64,000 bases of DNA from Lunularia cruciata (lineage: Eukaryota > Streptophyta > Marchantiopsida > Lunulariales > Lunulariaceae): positions 39,785,034 to 39,849,033 of the forward strand of contig OX419762.1 in assembly GCA_948567375.1 (NCBI GenBank). The letters run 5' to 3'. The first letter of the stretch is position 1. Each line of letters begins with the position of its first letter. A program made the position numbers and the translations under genes. The notes under the pieces were generated by a model, which worked only from the letters and a program-made list of their open reading frames with translations, had not been told where the DNA came from and did no database searches. Below, piece after piece: positions 46,578-55,869 of the stretch.

Positions 46578-49500
46578 GTGATGGATAAGGTGGTAGTTTC
46601 AGTTATGGGAGTCCAAAATCTCATGACTTTCCAAGTCTTGAAGGATTCAAGCTATGACTTACTTCTTGGGAGGCCATGGTTGAGAGCAGCACGCACAACT
46701 GATCGATGGCACAAAGGGTACTTAAGGATTGGGCCATCAAACCATAGAGTCACTGTTCCTGTGACTAACACCACCAACACTTCACATTCAGATACCCCAT
46801 CTTCTGATTATTGGGAATCAGATTCTGAAGGAGGAGCTTCAGGTGTGGACACAAGCATGGAAGAGGAGACTTCCACGGAGGAGGATGAATCTGAATCTGA
46901 TTCAGATGTGTATCCTTTATGTGCTATGGATTTTGCACCTAAGCCAGAGGTTTTGAAGGACCCAGATAAATCACCATTGACACTTGAGGAGGTAGAGAGA
47001 AGGTTATCTACCCTCAAGTATGGCCCAAATGTTACCAAGGAGGAGAAGGTGAGATTTGAGGAGATTTTCCGCAAGTTCATCCATGTGTTTGCTTTTAGTT
47101 ACAAGGATTTGAAGGAAGTCACCTTGGAGGAGCACAAGATAGAGGTGGAGTCACATGCAAGACCAATCCGCCAAAAGCAACGTCGCATTAGCCCACCAAT
47201 ATCTTTGGTTGTGAAGGAGGAGATTGATAAGCTCAAGGAGGCTGGATTTATCTTTGAGGTGGAGAATTCAGAATGGGTGTCTCCAATTGTCATTGTGAAG
47301 AAAAAGAATGGCAAGCTTCGGGTATGTGTGGATTACAAGAAGCTCAATGCTGTTACCAAGAAGGACTACTACCCATTGCCATTCATTGATGAGATCTTGG
47401 AGGAGGTTGCAGGTCATGAGAGGTACAGTTTTGGAGATGGTTATAGTGGATATAACCAAATCAAGATTGCACCAGAGCATCAACAACTCACCACATTCAC
47501 CACACCTTGGGGAACTTACGCTTTCAAGGTCATGCCTTTTGGGCTTTGCAATGCTCCAGCCACATTCCAACGGTTCATGAACAAGGTATTTGAACCTTTC
47601 ATTGGGAAATTTGTGAGAGATTTCATTGATGACTTTTGTGTCTATGGGAGCAAGGAGGAGCACTTTGAGCACCTAATCAAAGTCTTGCAACGCTTGGATG
47701 AGGCAAATGCATCACTCAACCCAGAGAAGTGCATTTTTGGATGTGAAGAAGGTCTACTTTTGGGGCACATCATCTCCAAGGATGGAATAGCAGTTGATCC
47801 TGAGAAGGTGAGGAAAATCTCAGACCTTCCATTCCCGTCAAGCTTGACAAAGTTATGCCAATTCTTGGGAATGGTTGGGTACTACAGGAGGTTCATCTTC
47901 TCATTTTCCAACAAGGCTTATGCATTGACCATCTACATGAAGAAGGGTGTAGATTACATGGTGATTTTGGAAGACAAAGAGGCTCTCAAAGCTTTTGAGG
48001 AGCTCAAGCAATCCCTTGTTGTAGCTCCAATTCTTGCTAAACCTGATTGGAGTAAGCCTTTCATCCTCTACACTGATGCTTCTAGTGTAGCTATAGGATG
48101 CACTCTTAGTCAATTAGACCAAGATGGGCATGATCATCCAATAGCTTATGCTAGTAGGCAGATGGTTTCAGCAGAGAAGAACTACTCTGTCACAGAGAGA
48201 GAAGGGTTGGCAGTGATCTTTGGTCTCAAGAAGTTTAGACACTACTTGATTGGAGGGAAAGCCACAATTGTCACGGATCACAAGGCTTTGAAGTACATCT
48301 TCAACAAGCCTAATGTTGAAGGGAGACTAGCAAGGTGGATGATACTCTTGTCTGAGTATGACTACACAATTGAGGATAGGCCAGGAAAGAAACATGCAAA
48401 TGCTGATTTGTTATCTAGAGCCTATGATCATGATGGAGATGAGCCAGTAGATGATTCCTTCCCGGATGAGGAGCTCATGACAATCTCAGTCACTCAAGAG
48501 GTTCCAATGGAGTACAAGGAGATTGTGGATTTTGTGACAAGAGGTAACTATCCAAAAGGGATGCATGCTAGGGAGAGGAAGGCCCTTGCAGCAAGATCTA
48601 GACCTTACACAATGGTGGAGGATATTCTTTTTCACCAAGGAGCAGATGGTCTACTTCGAAGAGCAGTGGGTAAGGAAGAGTCTATCCTACTCATAAAGGA
48701 GTTTCATGAAGGTTTAGTATGTGGAGGACACTTTGCAGGAAAGGTGACTGCTTTCAAGATTCTATATGCAGGTTACCATTGGAGAGGGATTTTCAAGGAT
48801 TGTCTTGATTATTGCAAAACTTGTCATGTTTGTCAAGCTTTTGCTAGAAAGTCTACATCCACTCCACCACTTAGATCAATTCCATTGCTAGGACCCTTTG
48901 AGAAGTGGGGAATTGATTTTGTAGGACCTCTCAATAGAACCCCAAGGAACAATCGGTACATTGTGGTAGTTACTGATTACCTTACCAAGTGGGTTGAGGC
49001 TAGACCATTGAGGGACAAGAATGAAGATGAAGTGGGTAGATTTCTTTATGAACGCATTATCACTAGGTTTGGATGCCCTTTGGAGTTGGTTTCTGATAGA
49101 GGAGGAGAGTTTACAGGAAGCATTACTACAGCCATGCTACGACATTTCTCTATCACACATAGAGTAACTACATCCTATAAGCCAAATTCCAATGGCTTGG
49201 CAGAGAGAACCAATCAGACCTTGTGCATGATGTTGGCCAAAGATGCAGAAATGGAGGGGGCTAAACATCATTGGGACAAGAGGATTCATGCAGTTTTGTG
49301 GGAGTATAGGACAACCATGAAGACTTCCACTGGATATTCTCCATTCCAATTGGTGTATGGTATTGAGTCTACCTTACCTATTCACTTTGATCTTCCTACC
49401 TTCCAAAGCATTCATAGGAGATTGAAGAAAGCACAAGGAAGTGATGCAGAGAAGTCAAGGAAGGATCAACTCATGGAGTTGGAAGAGGCAAGAGCAGTTG

Positions 49501-49778
49501 CTATGGTTCGAGTGGAGCAAGCCCAAAGGAAACAAAAGGAGAGCTATGACAAGAGGCAAGGCAAGAAGAAGGTGGAGCCTTTCAAAGAAGGTGATTGGGT
49601 AATGTTGTTTGATTCCATTCGATTCAAGAGAGTGCAAAAGAAGTTTTTGCCTAAGTACTTTGGACCTTTCATAGTAGAGAAGGTGTGGGGAAATTACACT
49701 TATGATCTCAAGGAGTTGGGAGGAAGACACTTTGATAGGATTAACCATGATAAGTTGAAGATGTACCATAGAAGGTAG
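46578..49778 (+). CDS. pol: protease end, RT, RNase H, integrase, family A copy 2
   Basis: A 1066-residue open frame in phase with gag across the TGA at 46566. It carries the protease C-terminus (YDLLLGRPWL near residue 30), an acidic linker, RT with CVDYKKLNAVTKKDYYP and the box FIDDF (residues 349-353), and RNase H with YTDASSVAIG (D500) and TDHKALKY. Integrase has zinc ligands H710, H718, C746 and C749 and core acids D780 (GIDFVGP), D840 (SDRGGEF) and E876 (LAERTNQ), all present. The last 100 residues hold a GPY/F-like FGPFIVEKVWGNYTYDL module. No chromodomain. The enzymatic core looks functional. The expression block is the stop in the protease. Confidence 0.95.
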   Translation: MMDKVVVSVMGVQNLMTFQVLKDSSYDLLLGRPWLRAARTTDRWHKGYLRIGPSNHRVTVPVTNTTNTSHSDTPSSDYWESDSEGGASGVDTSMEEETSTEEDESESDSDVYPLCAMDFAPKPEVLKDPDKSPLTLEEVERRLSTLKYGPNVTKEEKVRFEEIFRKFIHVFAFSYKDLKEVTLEEHKIEVESHARPIRQKQRRISPPISLVVKEEIDKLKEAGFIFEVENSEWVSPIVIVKKKNGKLRVCVDYKKLNAVTKKDYYPLPFIDEILEEVAGHERYSFGDGYSGYNQIKIAPEHQQLTTFTTPWGTYAFKVMPFGLCNAPATFQRFMNKVFEPFIGKFVRDFIDDFCVYGSKEEHFEHLIKVLQRLDEANASLNPEKCIFGCEEGLLLGHIISKDGIAVDPEKVRKISDLPFPSSLTKLCQFLGMVGYYRRFIFSFSNKAYALTIYMKKGVDYMVILEDKEALKAFEELKQSLVVAPILAKPDWSKPFILYTDASSVAIGCTLSQLDQDGHDHPIAYASRQMVSAEKNYSVTEREGLAVIFGLKKFRHYLIGGKATIVTDHKALKYIFNKPNVEGRLARWMILLSEYDYTIEDRPGKKHANADLLSRAYDHDGDEPVDDSFPDEELMTISVTQEVPMEYKEIVDFVTRGNYPKGMHARERKALAARSRPYTMVEDILFHQGADGLLRRAVGKEESILLIKEFHEGLVCGGHFAGKVTAFKILYAGYHWRGIFKDCLDYCKTCHVCQAFARKSTSTPPLRSIPLLGPFEKWGIDFVGPLNRTPRNNRYIVVVTDYLTKWVEARPLRDKNEDEVGRFLYERIITRFGCPLELVSDRGGEFTGSITTAMLRHFSITHRVTTSYKPNSNGLAERTNQTLCMMLAKDAEMEGAKHHWDKRIHAVLWEYRTTMKTSTGYSPFQLVYGIESTLPIHFDLPTFQSIHRRLKKAQGSDAEKSRKDQLMELEEARAVAMVRVEQAQRKQKESYDKRQGKKKVEPFKEGDWVMLFDSIRFKRVQKKFLPKYFGPFIVEKVWGNYTYDLKELGGRHFDRINHDKLKMYHRR

Positions 49779-49811
49779 AGAGACCTTCACTTTGAGGACA
49801 AAGTGAAAACT

Positions 49812-49826
49812 TAGTCCGGGGGTAAA
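49812..49826 (+). other. Polypurine tract of family A copy 2
   Basis: TAGTCCGGGGGTAAA just before the 3' LTR. Its G-run primes plus-strand synthesis. The mirror image is seen at 59514-59528 in copy 3, with the G-run reduced. Confidence 0.7.
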
Positions 49827-50505
49827 TGTAACACCCATTTGTGCATGTGTGTGGTATTGTGATATTTAGCTTAGTATTACAAGTACTTAAGAGATATTAT
49901 TTATATAAAGATAAAGGATGGTTCTATATTAGTCATGGTTAGCTAAAGTTAGTCATAGCTAAGATAGATGGGACCTTACTTTAGAGGAAGTAGAAAAGAT
50001 GAGCACCACTATTTTGGATTTTAGTGTGTTGACTTGGTATTATTCCTAGGTGTTTGGCTTTGGGGAAAGAGTTGAGAACTCTTGGGCCCGCAAGCCTTTT
50101 TGTTTTGGATTCTTCTTTAGTCCAAGGATAGCCCATGTGAAGGAATCCTTGCTTTAGTGGTTGGGTCAAGATAAGGGGAATATGCCCATGTGAATGGATA
50201 TTCCTTTCTACTTTTTGACTTTACTTGACTTTTAGTCTAGTAACTTGAGTTACTACGGTAATTAGTAACTTTGGTACGTAACTATTTCACAAGTATATAA
50301 ACAAGGTGTGAGGAGGTACTCATCATCCTTTCATTTGCAACTATCTCTCTCTCATTGAGTTCTCTAGTGAGCAATGTCTTGAGTCTTGGAGTGTTAGCCT
50401 TGGAGGAGTATGATGGAGTTGGGGTTCCTTGCCTTCTTAGTCCATGGTGCGCTACCATAATAGCCATCAGAGGTTCATCCTGAGTGAGAGACAGGCCGGC
50501 TCACA
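49827..50505 (+). repeat. 3' LTR of family A copy 2
   Basis: 679 bp, two substitutions from the 5' LTR. Followed by AGAC and the resumed gag frame of family C. Confidence 0.95.
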
Positions 50506-51143
50506 AGACTGACAAGCTGAGGAGCTTGCAGGAGTTCCAGCGGAAGGCTGGAGAGAGCCTACGCGAGGCATACACTCGCATGAGGCGGCTGATCAGTTTC
50601 ACTCAGGGAGTTACTGAGGCCCAAGCAGTCCAGTTTTGGTATGGGATATTGGACAAGGAGTTGCGCCGTAGAGTTCGTGATGCTACGTTGTTGCAGGCTA
50701 CTTCGCCCACTTTGGCAGTAGTCTTTGGTTTGGCTGAGCGTATTGAGCTCAACATGGTGGAGGAGAGAGTGGTGACATCTGGATTTGGTAGAGAGACCTC
50801 ATCCACGGTTGTGACTTCTTCTAGAGTGCAGCAGAGTGCACCACGCCCAGTTGATTTTCGAGGACAGGGTGGACAGCCCAGATCCTATGGAGCGAGTGGA
50901 GGGCCTAGTGGAGTTAGACCCTTACCCTCATTTTCGGGTCAGCAGCAGCCAGTGAGTGGTGGTGTTGCTTGTTGGACTTGTGGTGGACCTCACCATAGGA
51001 GAGAGTGTACTCAGGGCAGCGGACCTGATACCTCTAGTGCATCACAGCCAGCATAGAGGCAGTGTGAGCATTGCCACAGATTTGGTCACACTAGTGACCG
51101 GTGTTTTGACCTACACCCGGAGTTACGGAGTGGTAGGGCTGCT
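50506..51143 (+). pseudogene. gag of family C copy 1, C-terminal part with zinc knuckles
   Basis: It resumes at TDKLRSLQEFQRKAGESLR right after the family A LTR. It contains the helical LRRRVRD and LAERIELNMVEERV blocks, a variant knuckle CWTCGGPHHRREC, and, after an in-frame TAG at 51054-51056, a standard CX2CX4HX4C knuckle (CEHCHRFGHTSDRC). The decayed copy has a sense codon (CAA) at the TAG, so this stop looks like a CAG-to-TAG mutation and not a designed one. Gag and the DNMT protein share the same frame. Confidence 0.75.
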
Positions 51144-54011
51144 ATGGCAGGTAGTAGAGGAGCTCCAGTTCATGGAGGACGAGGTGGTAAAGGTGGTGGT
51201 AGAGGATCTACACCTAGTAGGGGTGCAGTACCTGCCCTTACTTCTGACACAGCTATGGCTACTCGGATTGAGCAGTTGGAGCAGAGATTGGCTAGTATGG
51301 CTATTGCTCAGAGGAGATCAGATTCGGGTGCTGAGGCTTCCACCTCATATGCTGGTGATAGAGATGCTTTGGACTTCATGTGCGGAGCAGCACAGGTGGA
51401 TGCATCTGCAGCAGTGACTAGGAGTGCAGTACGTGCTCCAGAGCCTAGAGGAGCATCAGTGGAGTTGGACCCACAGAGAGGAGAGGTTGGGAGACAGGTC
51501 AGACTTCCCCAGTCTTTCACGTTATCTGAGGCATTGCAGACGACATCCATGGTTCCTAGACGTCCTAGTGCAGGTGTGGTAGGTGGTGATGGAGTACCTG
51601 CTAGTCAGCCACCTGCTACTACACAGACTGAGTCTAGCATGATGTTGGGGGCGGCTCAGCTGATTATGCGGCATCCTTTATTTTCAGCCAGTGACATGTT
51701 TACATTGGGAGTTGACCCAGCCCCAGTGTTCCGGTTGGCTACCACGTTGTGTGAGAGTAGGGATGGTGCAGTTCCTACTACTAGAGCAGAGGTGGTTGGT
51801 AGTGGAGCTGACTTGGTTGAGGAGCATGGGATCCATTTAGCGACCTGTGGTTTATGGCAGGCAGCAGCGGCTAGACTGGAGGAGTTGCCAGCTAGACCGG
51901 CCTTTGAGAGAGCGCGGTTTACACCTGGTGTTGTCTTATTGGATAACCAGAGGGGGATCTTTTGTTTGGTAGGACCTTCAGGGAAGGTCTATACACCACA
52001 GAGAGTCTTGTTAGACTCTGGTGCGCAGCCCCTTATGTTGGGGAAGGCTGCAGTTGTTGGTCTGGAGTTACGGAAGACCGATGTGGAGAGGTGTCCATTT
52101 CAGATCCAGACATCTCTTGGTGGTGGTTCGACACAGTACATCACACGTGGGGAGCTTGTTGTCCAGGTTCAGCCTGGTCATCCGACTGATAGCTCAGTGG
52201 TGAGAGCTCAGGCTATTGCGACGATAGCTGAGTCATATGATGTGCTAGTTGGGGGAGCAGTGTTATACCCTATGGGTTTCAGTATTGACTATTGGGAGGA
52301 GACAGCCTCTTATAGACCTGGTTGGCAGTTTGGTGAGGGACGGGTATGTCGTCTACTAGTACGTTTTAGTAGTGGCAGTCTTGGCTCACTACAGTCCGGG
52401 ACCATGGCAGCATCAGTTTTGGCTTTCAGCGGTGCAGTCACTTGGCCTGGTGACTTGTTGGAGGGGAATGCCCATGCAGAGGATACTCCAGTACCAGAAG
52501 AGATCACTTGGCTATGGAGTACGAGTGGGATTGTTCCATCCACCTTGGATGTTCCATTGTGGAGTTCAGAGGAGGCATTGCAGCAGCATGCAAATCAGTT
52601 GGTGCAGCAGGCTTGGAGTGGAGCCTTCGTACCATCAGGGGATGAGTGTGAGGATGAGCCTCCAGAGGCGATTGCTTTGACACCTCTGGATACCACACTC
52701 ATTGCTTGGCAGTACCCAGTAGAGGGGATATGCCCATTGGAGTTGTTTGGTGGGATTAGCACCGGACTAGCTGCGATGTTACAGGCGGGTATCCGAGTAC
52801 AGAGGTACTTGTATGTAGAGAGAGATGAGACTACTAGGCGAGTCTCTCTACATCATGTGGCACACTTGGCCTATCGGTATCCAGAGTTATTACCGATGTC
52901 AGCAGTCAGAGGTTACCAGAAGGCCTTACCAGGAGACATTTCCTTATTGGGGGCGCATGACCTAGAGAGACATGGGCCTATTCACTTGGTGATTTTTGGA
53001 TGGCCATGTCAGGGACATACACGTGCGGGCCGCGGTTTGGGTCTTCAGGATCCTTGTTCTGGTGTGTTTTGGGAGATGTTACGGATACTACGACATCTCC
53101 AGGTTCATCAATCTGTTTCTCCAGCTTACCTTTTGGAGAACGTTCCATTGATGGGTGATTCTCGCACTAGAGTGGTGGCAAGTACACATCAGGTCCATTC
53201 ATGGATGGGACCTGCTGTATTGTTAGATGCAGCCAGAGTGGGATCACGGGCTCATCGTCTTCGTCTTTGGTGGACGAACCTTTTACCCAGAGAGGTTCTA
53301 CAGCGTAGTTATGATGGGATTCAGCGACTTGACCACATCCTTGTTGATGATATCTTGGATGTTGGGCGTCAGTCTCAGACAGTGGTAGTGGCTGATAGGT
53401 CACCTATGGCAGTGGTGAACCTAGTTGGACAGCCTAGAGCTGCATTTCCCACACTCATGAGTTTCCCAGGCTCTCATGCTTTTCGAGAGGGAGGACCTGG
53501 ACTTGTTTGGGACTCACAGTTACAGCAGTTGGTGGAGCCCAATGCTGATGAGAGAGAGCGGACGATGGGTTTTTGCACTGGTATTACCGCTGTTCCAGCA
53601 GTGTCAGAGGCATCCAGGCGTCAGGTGTTAGGTCAGGCTATGGACCTGAACTGTTTGACCTGGATTGTGAGCCTTGGTTTGGCAGAGCAGCGTAGGATGC
53701 GCTTGATAGGCATCACCACTCGGACACTTGTGAGCCCTGTGCCTATCGAGACGATTCAGGCACATGCTGGGGGCGATGGACCGAGTGGACATGGTATTCT
53801 TGGGACACATCCAGTAGCTACTAGGGAGAGTGGTCTACTTGGAGTCCATCCAGGTGAGCGTGGGCTACTTGGATTACACCCTTGGTCCACATGGGATGCA
53901 GCCAGAGGACGTATGGAGCTTGCAGCCAGAGTGGAGGGAGTTTTTCACACAGAGGTTGGGACCTCTAGTGGTTGGGAGCATGACACCATTGCTCCCAAGG
54001 GCCCAGTGTAG
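51144..54011 (+). CDS. Aspartic protease and C5 cytosine DNA methyltransferase (retrotransposon polyprotein segment)
   Basis: A 955-residue open frame in phase with gag. Residues 291-293 are D-S-G of a retropepsin (LLDSGAQPLMLG), with the later YDVLVGGAVLYP block near 365. From about 528 to 850 a C5-methyltransferase domain follows in canonical order: motif I PLELFGGISTG (531-541), motif IV GWPCQGH with catalytic Cys622, motif VI LLENVP (Glu665), an Arg-rich motif VIII GSRAHRLR (701-707), RERTMGF, and motif X-like RRQVLGQAMD (G830). WGP-like and AHR spacing recall DNMT3-type enzymes, although PCQ is Dcm/DNMT1-like. No PWWP, ADD or BAH module is seen. All catalytic residues I can check are present. 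It transfers methyl groups from AdoMet to cytosine (family knowledge). ATG 51144 may only be an internal Met. Confidence 0.9.
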   Translation: MAGSRGAPVHGGRGGKGGGRGSTPSRGAVPALTSDTAMATRIEQLEQRLASMAIAQRRSDSGAEASTSYAGDRDALDFMCGAAQVDASAAVTRSAVRAPEPRGASVELDPQRGEVGRQVRLPQSFTLSEALQTTSMVPRRPSAGVVGGDGVPASQPPATTQTESSMMLGAAQLIMRHPLFSASDMFTLGVDPAPVFRLATTLCESRDGAVPTTRAEVVGSGADLVEEHGIHLATCGLWQAAAARLEELPARPAFERARFTPGVVLLDNQRGIFCLVGPSGKVYTPQRVLLDSGAQPLMLGKAAVVGLELRKTDVERCPFQIQTSLGGGSTQYITRGELVVQVQPGHPTDSSVVRAQAIATIAESYDVLVGGAVLYPMGFSIDYWEETASYRPGWQFGEGRVCRLLVRFSSGSLGSLQSGTMAASVLAFSGAVTWPGDLLEGNAHAEDTPVPEEITWLWSTSGIVPSTLDVPLWSSEEALQQHANQLVQQAWSGAFVPSGDECEDEPPEAIALTPLDTTLIAWQYPVEGICPLELFGGISTGLAAMLQAGIRVQRYLYVERDETTRRVSLHHVAHLAYRYPELLPMSAVRGYQKALPGDISLLGAHDLERHGPIHLVIFGWPCQGHTRAGRGLGLQDPCSGVFWEMLRILRHLQVHQSVSPAYLLENVPLMGDSRTRVVASTHQVHSWMGPAVLLDAARVGSRAHRLRLWWTNLLPREVLQRSYDGIQRLDHILVDDILDVGRQSQTVVVADRSPMAVVNLVGQPRAAFPTLMSFPGSHAFREGGPGLVWDSQLQQLVEPNADERERTMGFCTGITAVPAVSEASRRQVLGQAMDLNCLTWIVSLGLAEQRRMRLIGITTRTLVSPVPIETIQAHAGGDGPSGHGILGTHPVATRESGLLGVHPGERGLLGLHPWSTWDAARGRMELAARVEGVFHTEVGTSSGWEHDTIAPKGPV

Positions 54012-54017
54012 CAGCCA
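54009..54017 (+). other. UAG-CAG-CCA: candidate programmed readthrough stop
   Basis: The DNMT frame ends with TAG followed by CAGCCA, matching UAG-CAR-YYA, the leaky context of tobamovirus replicases. The RT frame continues in the same phase. The decayed copy 2 has TAG-CAG-CTA at the same aligned place (22973-22965, minus strand), still within the consensus. Readthrough would yield little RT relative to Gag-DNMT. Confidence 0.65.
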
Positions 54018-55601
54018 GTCAGTACGTCTTCCACTCCTACTACAGTTACAGAGGATACTTGGGAGCCAGATCTTGGACCCAAGCTTACTGGAGAGGAAAG
54101 ACAGAGGGTTTGGAGGTTCTTGAGGAGTCACACGAGTTGTTTTGCCTTCAGTATGAAGGATTTGGGTGCTCTGAAGGGACCTGGTATACGGATTGAGCTG
54201 ACTAGCAACACACCAGTTTTCCGACGTCCTTATCGATATAGTGATATGGAGAGGACATTGATTCAGAGCCGGAGTAGTGACCTTTTTGAGGCTGGTTTGG
54301 TGGAGATTGCACATGGAGAGTATGCATCAGCGACAGTGATGCCAGCCAAGAAGGATATGCATGGCAACTATACAGATAGGCGGATGTGTGGAGATTACCG
54401 TCCTATCAACCGACAGACCAGGGCTGATCGGTATGCCATGCCTACACCGGAGGAAATTTTTGATGCGATTGGGCATGCAAAGGTCTTCAGTACTTTGGAT
54501 CTTCGAGCGGGATATCATCAGTTGCCGATCAGGGAGGAAGATAAGTCCAAGACAACATTTTGGGCTATTGATCCTCACGGCAAGGATGTGTTATATCAGT
54601 GGAGATTCTTACCATTTGGGTTGAAGAATGCTCCTGCTGAGTTCCAGAGGGTCATGGATAGGATCCTAGCTGGACTGGATTTTGCTCGGTGCTATATTGA
54701 TGACATTTTGGTGTATAGCACTACTGTGGAGGAGCATGAGAGACAGTTGTTGGAGGTGTTTGAGAGGTTGAGATCTCATGGACTCAAATTACATCCTGGG
54801 AAGTGTAGGTTCTTCCATGAGCAGGTTGAGTATTTGGGTCACACTATCTACCCCGGAGGACTTGGTGTTCAGCAGACCAAGGTGGAGGCTATTGCACGTA
54901 TTCCTCGGCCTACGGATGTGAGCAGAGTGCGAGCATTCCTTGGGTTGGCGAACTTCTATCGCCGCTATGTTAGAGGATTTAGTGCCATTGCCAAGGCCTT
55001 GACGAAGCTGACCAAGCTTACACAGGAGTGGTGTTGGGGAGATGAGCAGGAGAGAGCTTTTGTAGAGCTCAAGGAGAGGTTGACATCTGCTCCTATTTTG
55101 AGGAGACCGATTAGGGGACGACCATTTCAGGTTCACACTGATTGGAGTATGTTGGGGCTTGGAGCGGTGCTCACCCAACATGATGATGAGGAGAAGGAGT
55201 TTGTGGTGGCCTATGCTAGTCGCTCCAACAATTCAGCGGAGGCGAAGTATAGTTCATATGAGGGAGAGTGCTTGGCAGCAGTTTGGGCAGTAGCACATTT
55301 CCGATGTTACCTATTTGGTAACCCCTTCACTCTCATCACTGATCATCAGCCGCTGAAGTGGTTGATGGAGTCTGACAAGCTTTCAGGGAAGCTTGCACGA
55401 TGGGCTCTGATTTTACAGGAGTATGATTTCACGGTTGTTCACAGACCTGGAGTGGTGAACCGTGATGCAGATGGGTTGAGTAGAAACCCATGTCCCAGCC
55501 AGCAGGATCAGACCGGAGCACGTTGGCATGGTGAGACAGATGAGGAGATGGTGCCAGGTTGGCATGCATCAGCCTTTCTGTGTATATTTGCAGAGACATT
55601 G
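54012..55601 (+). CDS. Reverse transcriptase and RNase H of family C copy 1, 3'-truncated
   Basis: The frame continues in phase after the UAG. RT blocks: VMPAKKDMHG, MCGDYRPINRQT, FSTLDLRAGYHQ, LPFGLKNAPAEFQR and the catalytic box CYIDDILVYS (YIDD at 54693-54704). RNase H keeps its four acidic residues in HTDWSMLGLGAVL, YEGECLAA, ITDHQPLKW and NRDADGLSRNP. At about 55601 the frame crosses into antisense family F sequence, which adds a foreign tail up to a stop at 55664. No integrase follows. Retrovirus-type integrases normally lie after RNase H in Ty3/gypsy, so this is either lost or absent from the family (copy 2 also lacks it). Confidence 0.85.
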
Positions 55602-55842
55602 GTGGTATCACTCGCCACTCAATTGCTTCCTGATATTCTCCTACAAAGAGGGTTACCCGTTTAGGTAATGATTCAATCCTCTCTGTTTGCCCATTTGGTA
55701 ACTCTACTTCTTCACTTCCATCTCTCTCTAGATCCATTCCCAATCTTATTGCAATAGAGCGAGACAAGAAATTCTCTGTTGCTCCCGGATCTATTAATAC
55801 TCTCACTTGATTACCTTCTAGGATTCCATTCACGACAATCAA
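55602..55842 (-). pseudogene. Protease start of family F copy 2
   Basis: Opens MIVVNGILEGNQVRVLID, then P-G-A at the active site (D-P-G-A), and RLGMDLERDGSEEVELPNG. It is cut at about the residue pair EWR, after which the frame reads through antisense family C sequence. Confidence 0.8.
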
Positions 55843-55869
55843 TTGTGAGGTTGCCTTTCGGGATCTTTA

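Larger units (their letters stand above)
42705..50505 (+). mobile_element. Ty3/gypsy family A, copy 2, nearly intact and young
   Basis: 7801 bp with two 679-bp LTRs that differ at two positions (TATAGAG/TATAAAG and GCAATTATC/GCAACTATC), a tRNA-Asp-like PBS, a leader with an extra zinc-knuckle frame, gag-protease, RT-RNase H-integrase, and a polypurine tract. It is inserted in gag of the family C element in the same orientation. The flanks share GGAC/AGAC next to the LTR ends, an imperfect short target duplication. No chromodomain is seen after integrase. The PBS type and leader frame suggest the Athila/Tat side of plant gypsy elements (inference). Confidence 0.95.
39942..55601 (+). mobile_element. 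Family C (DNMT retrotransposon) copy 1, best copy, split by family A copy 2
   Basis: Plus-strand order: 5' LTR (39942-41620), primer-site region, leader, gag part 1, an unrelated young insertion (42705-50505), gag part 2 with zinc knuckles, protease, DNMT, UAG, RT and RNase H. The gag frame on the two sides of the insertion is in phase. The sequence is visibly richer in G, C and CG than its neighbours and its decayed relatives, a sign of youth. The 3' side ends abruptly at about 55601, where a family F fragment in opposite orientation begins, so the 3' end and LTR are missing. It cannot transpose by itself now. Confidence 0.9.

Noticed and set aside
51054-51056. TAG between the two gag zinc knuckles as a second readthrough site
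   Set aside because: The aligned codon in the decayed copy is CAA and the following bases (AGGCAG) do not fit a known leaky context, so a point mutation is more likely.
51144-54011. Host DNMT gene with retroelements nested around it
   Set aside because: The domain is in one phase with gag and protease before it and RT after it, has no introns, and the same order is present in the decayed copy 2.
53874-54314. 146-codon minus-strand frame across the DNMT/RT junction
   Set aside because: Antisense shadow of the polyprotein, and it crosses the conserved UAG region by chance.
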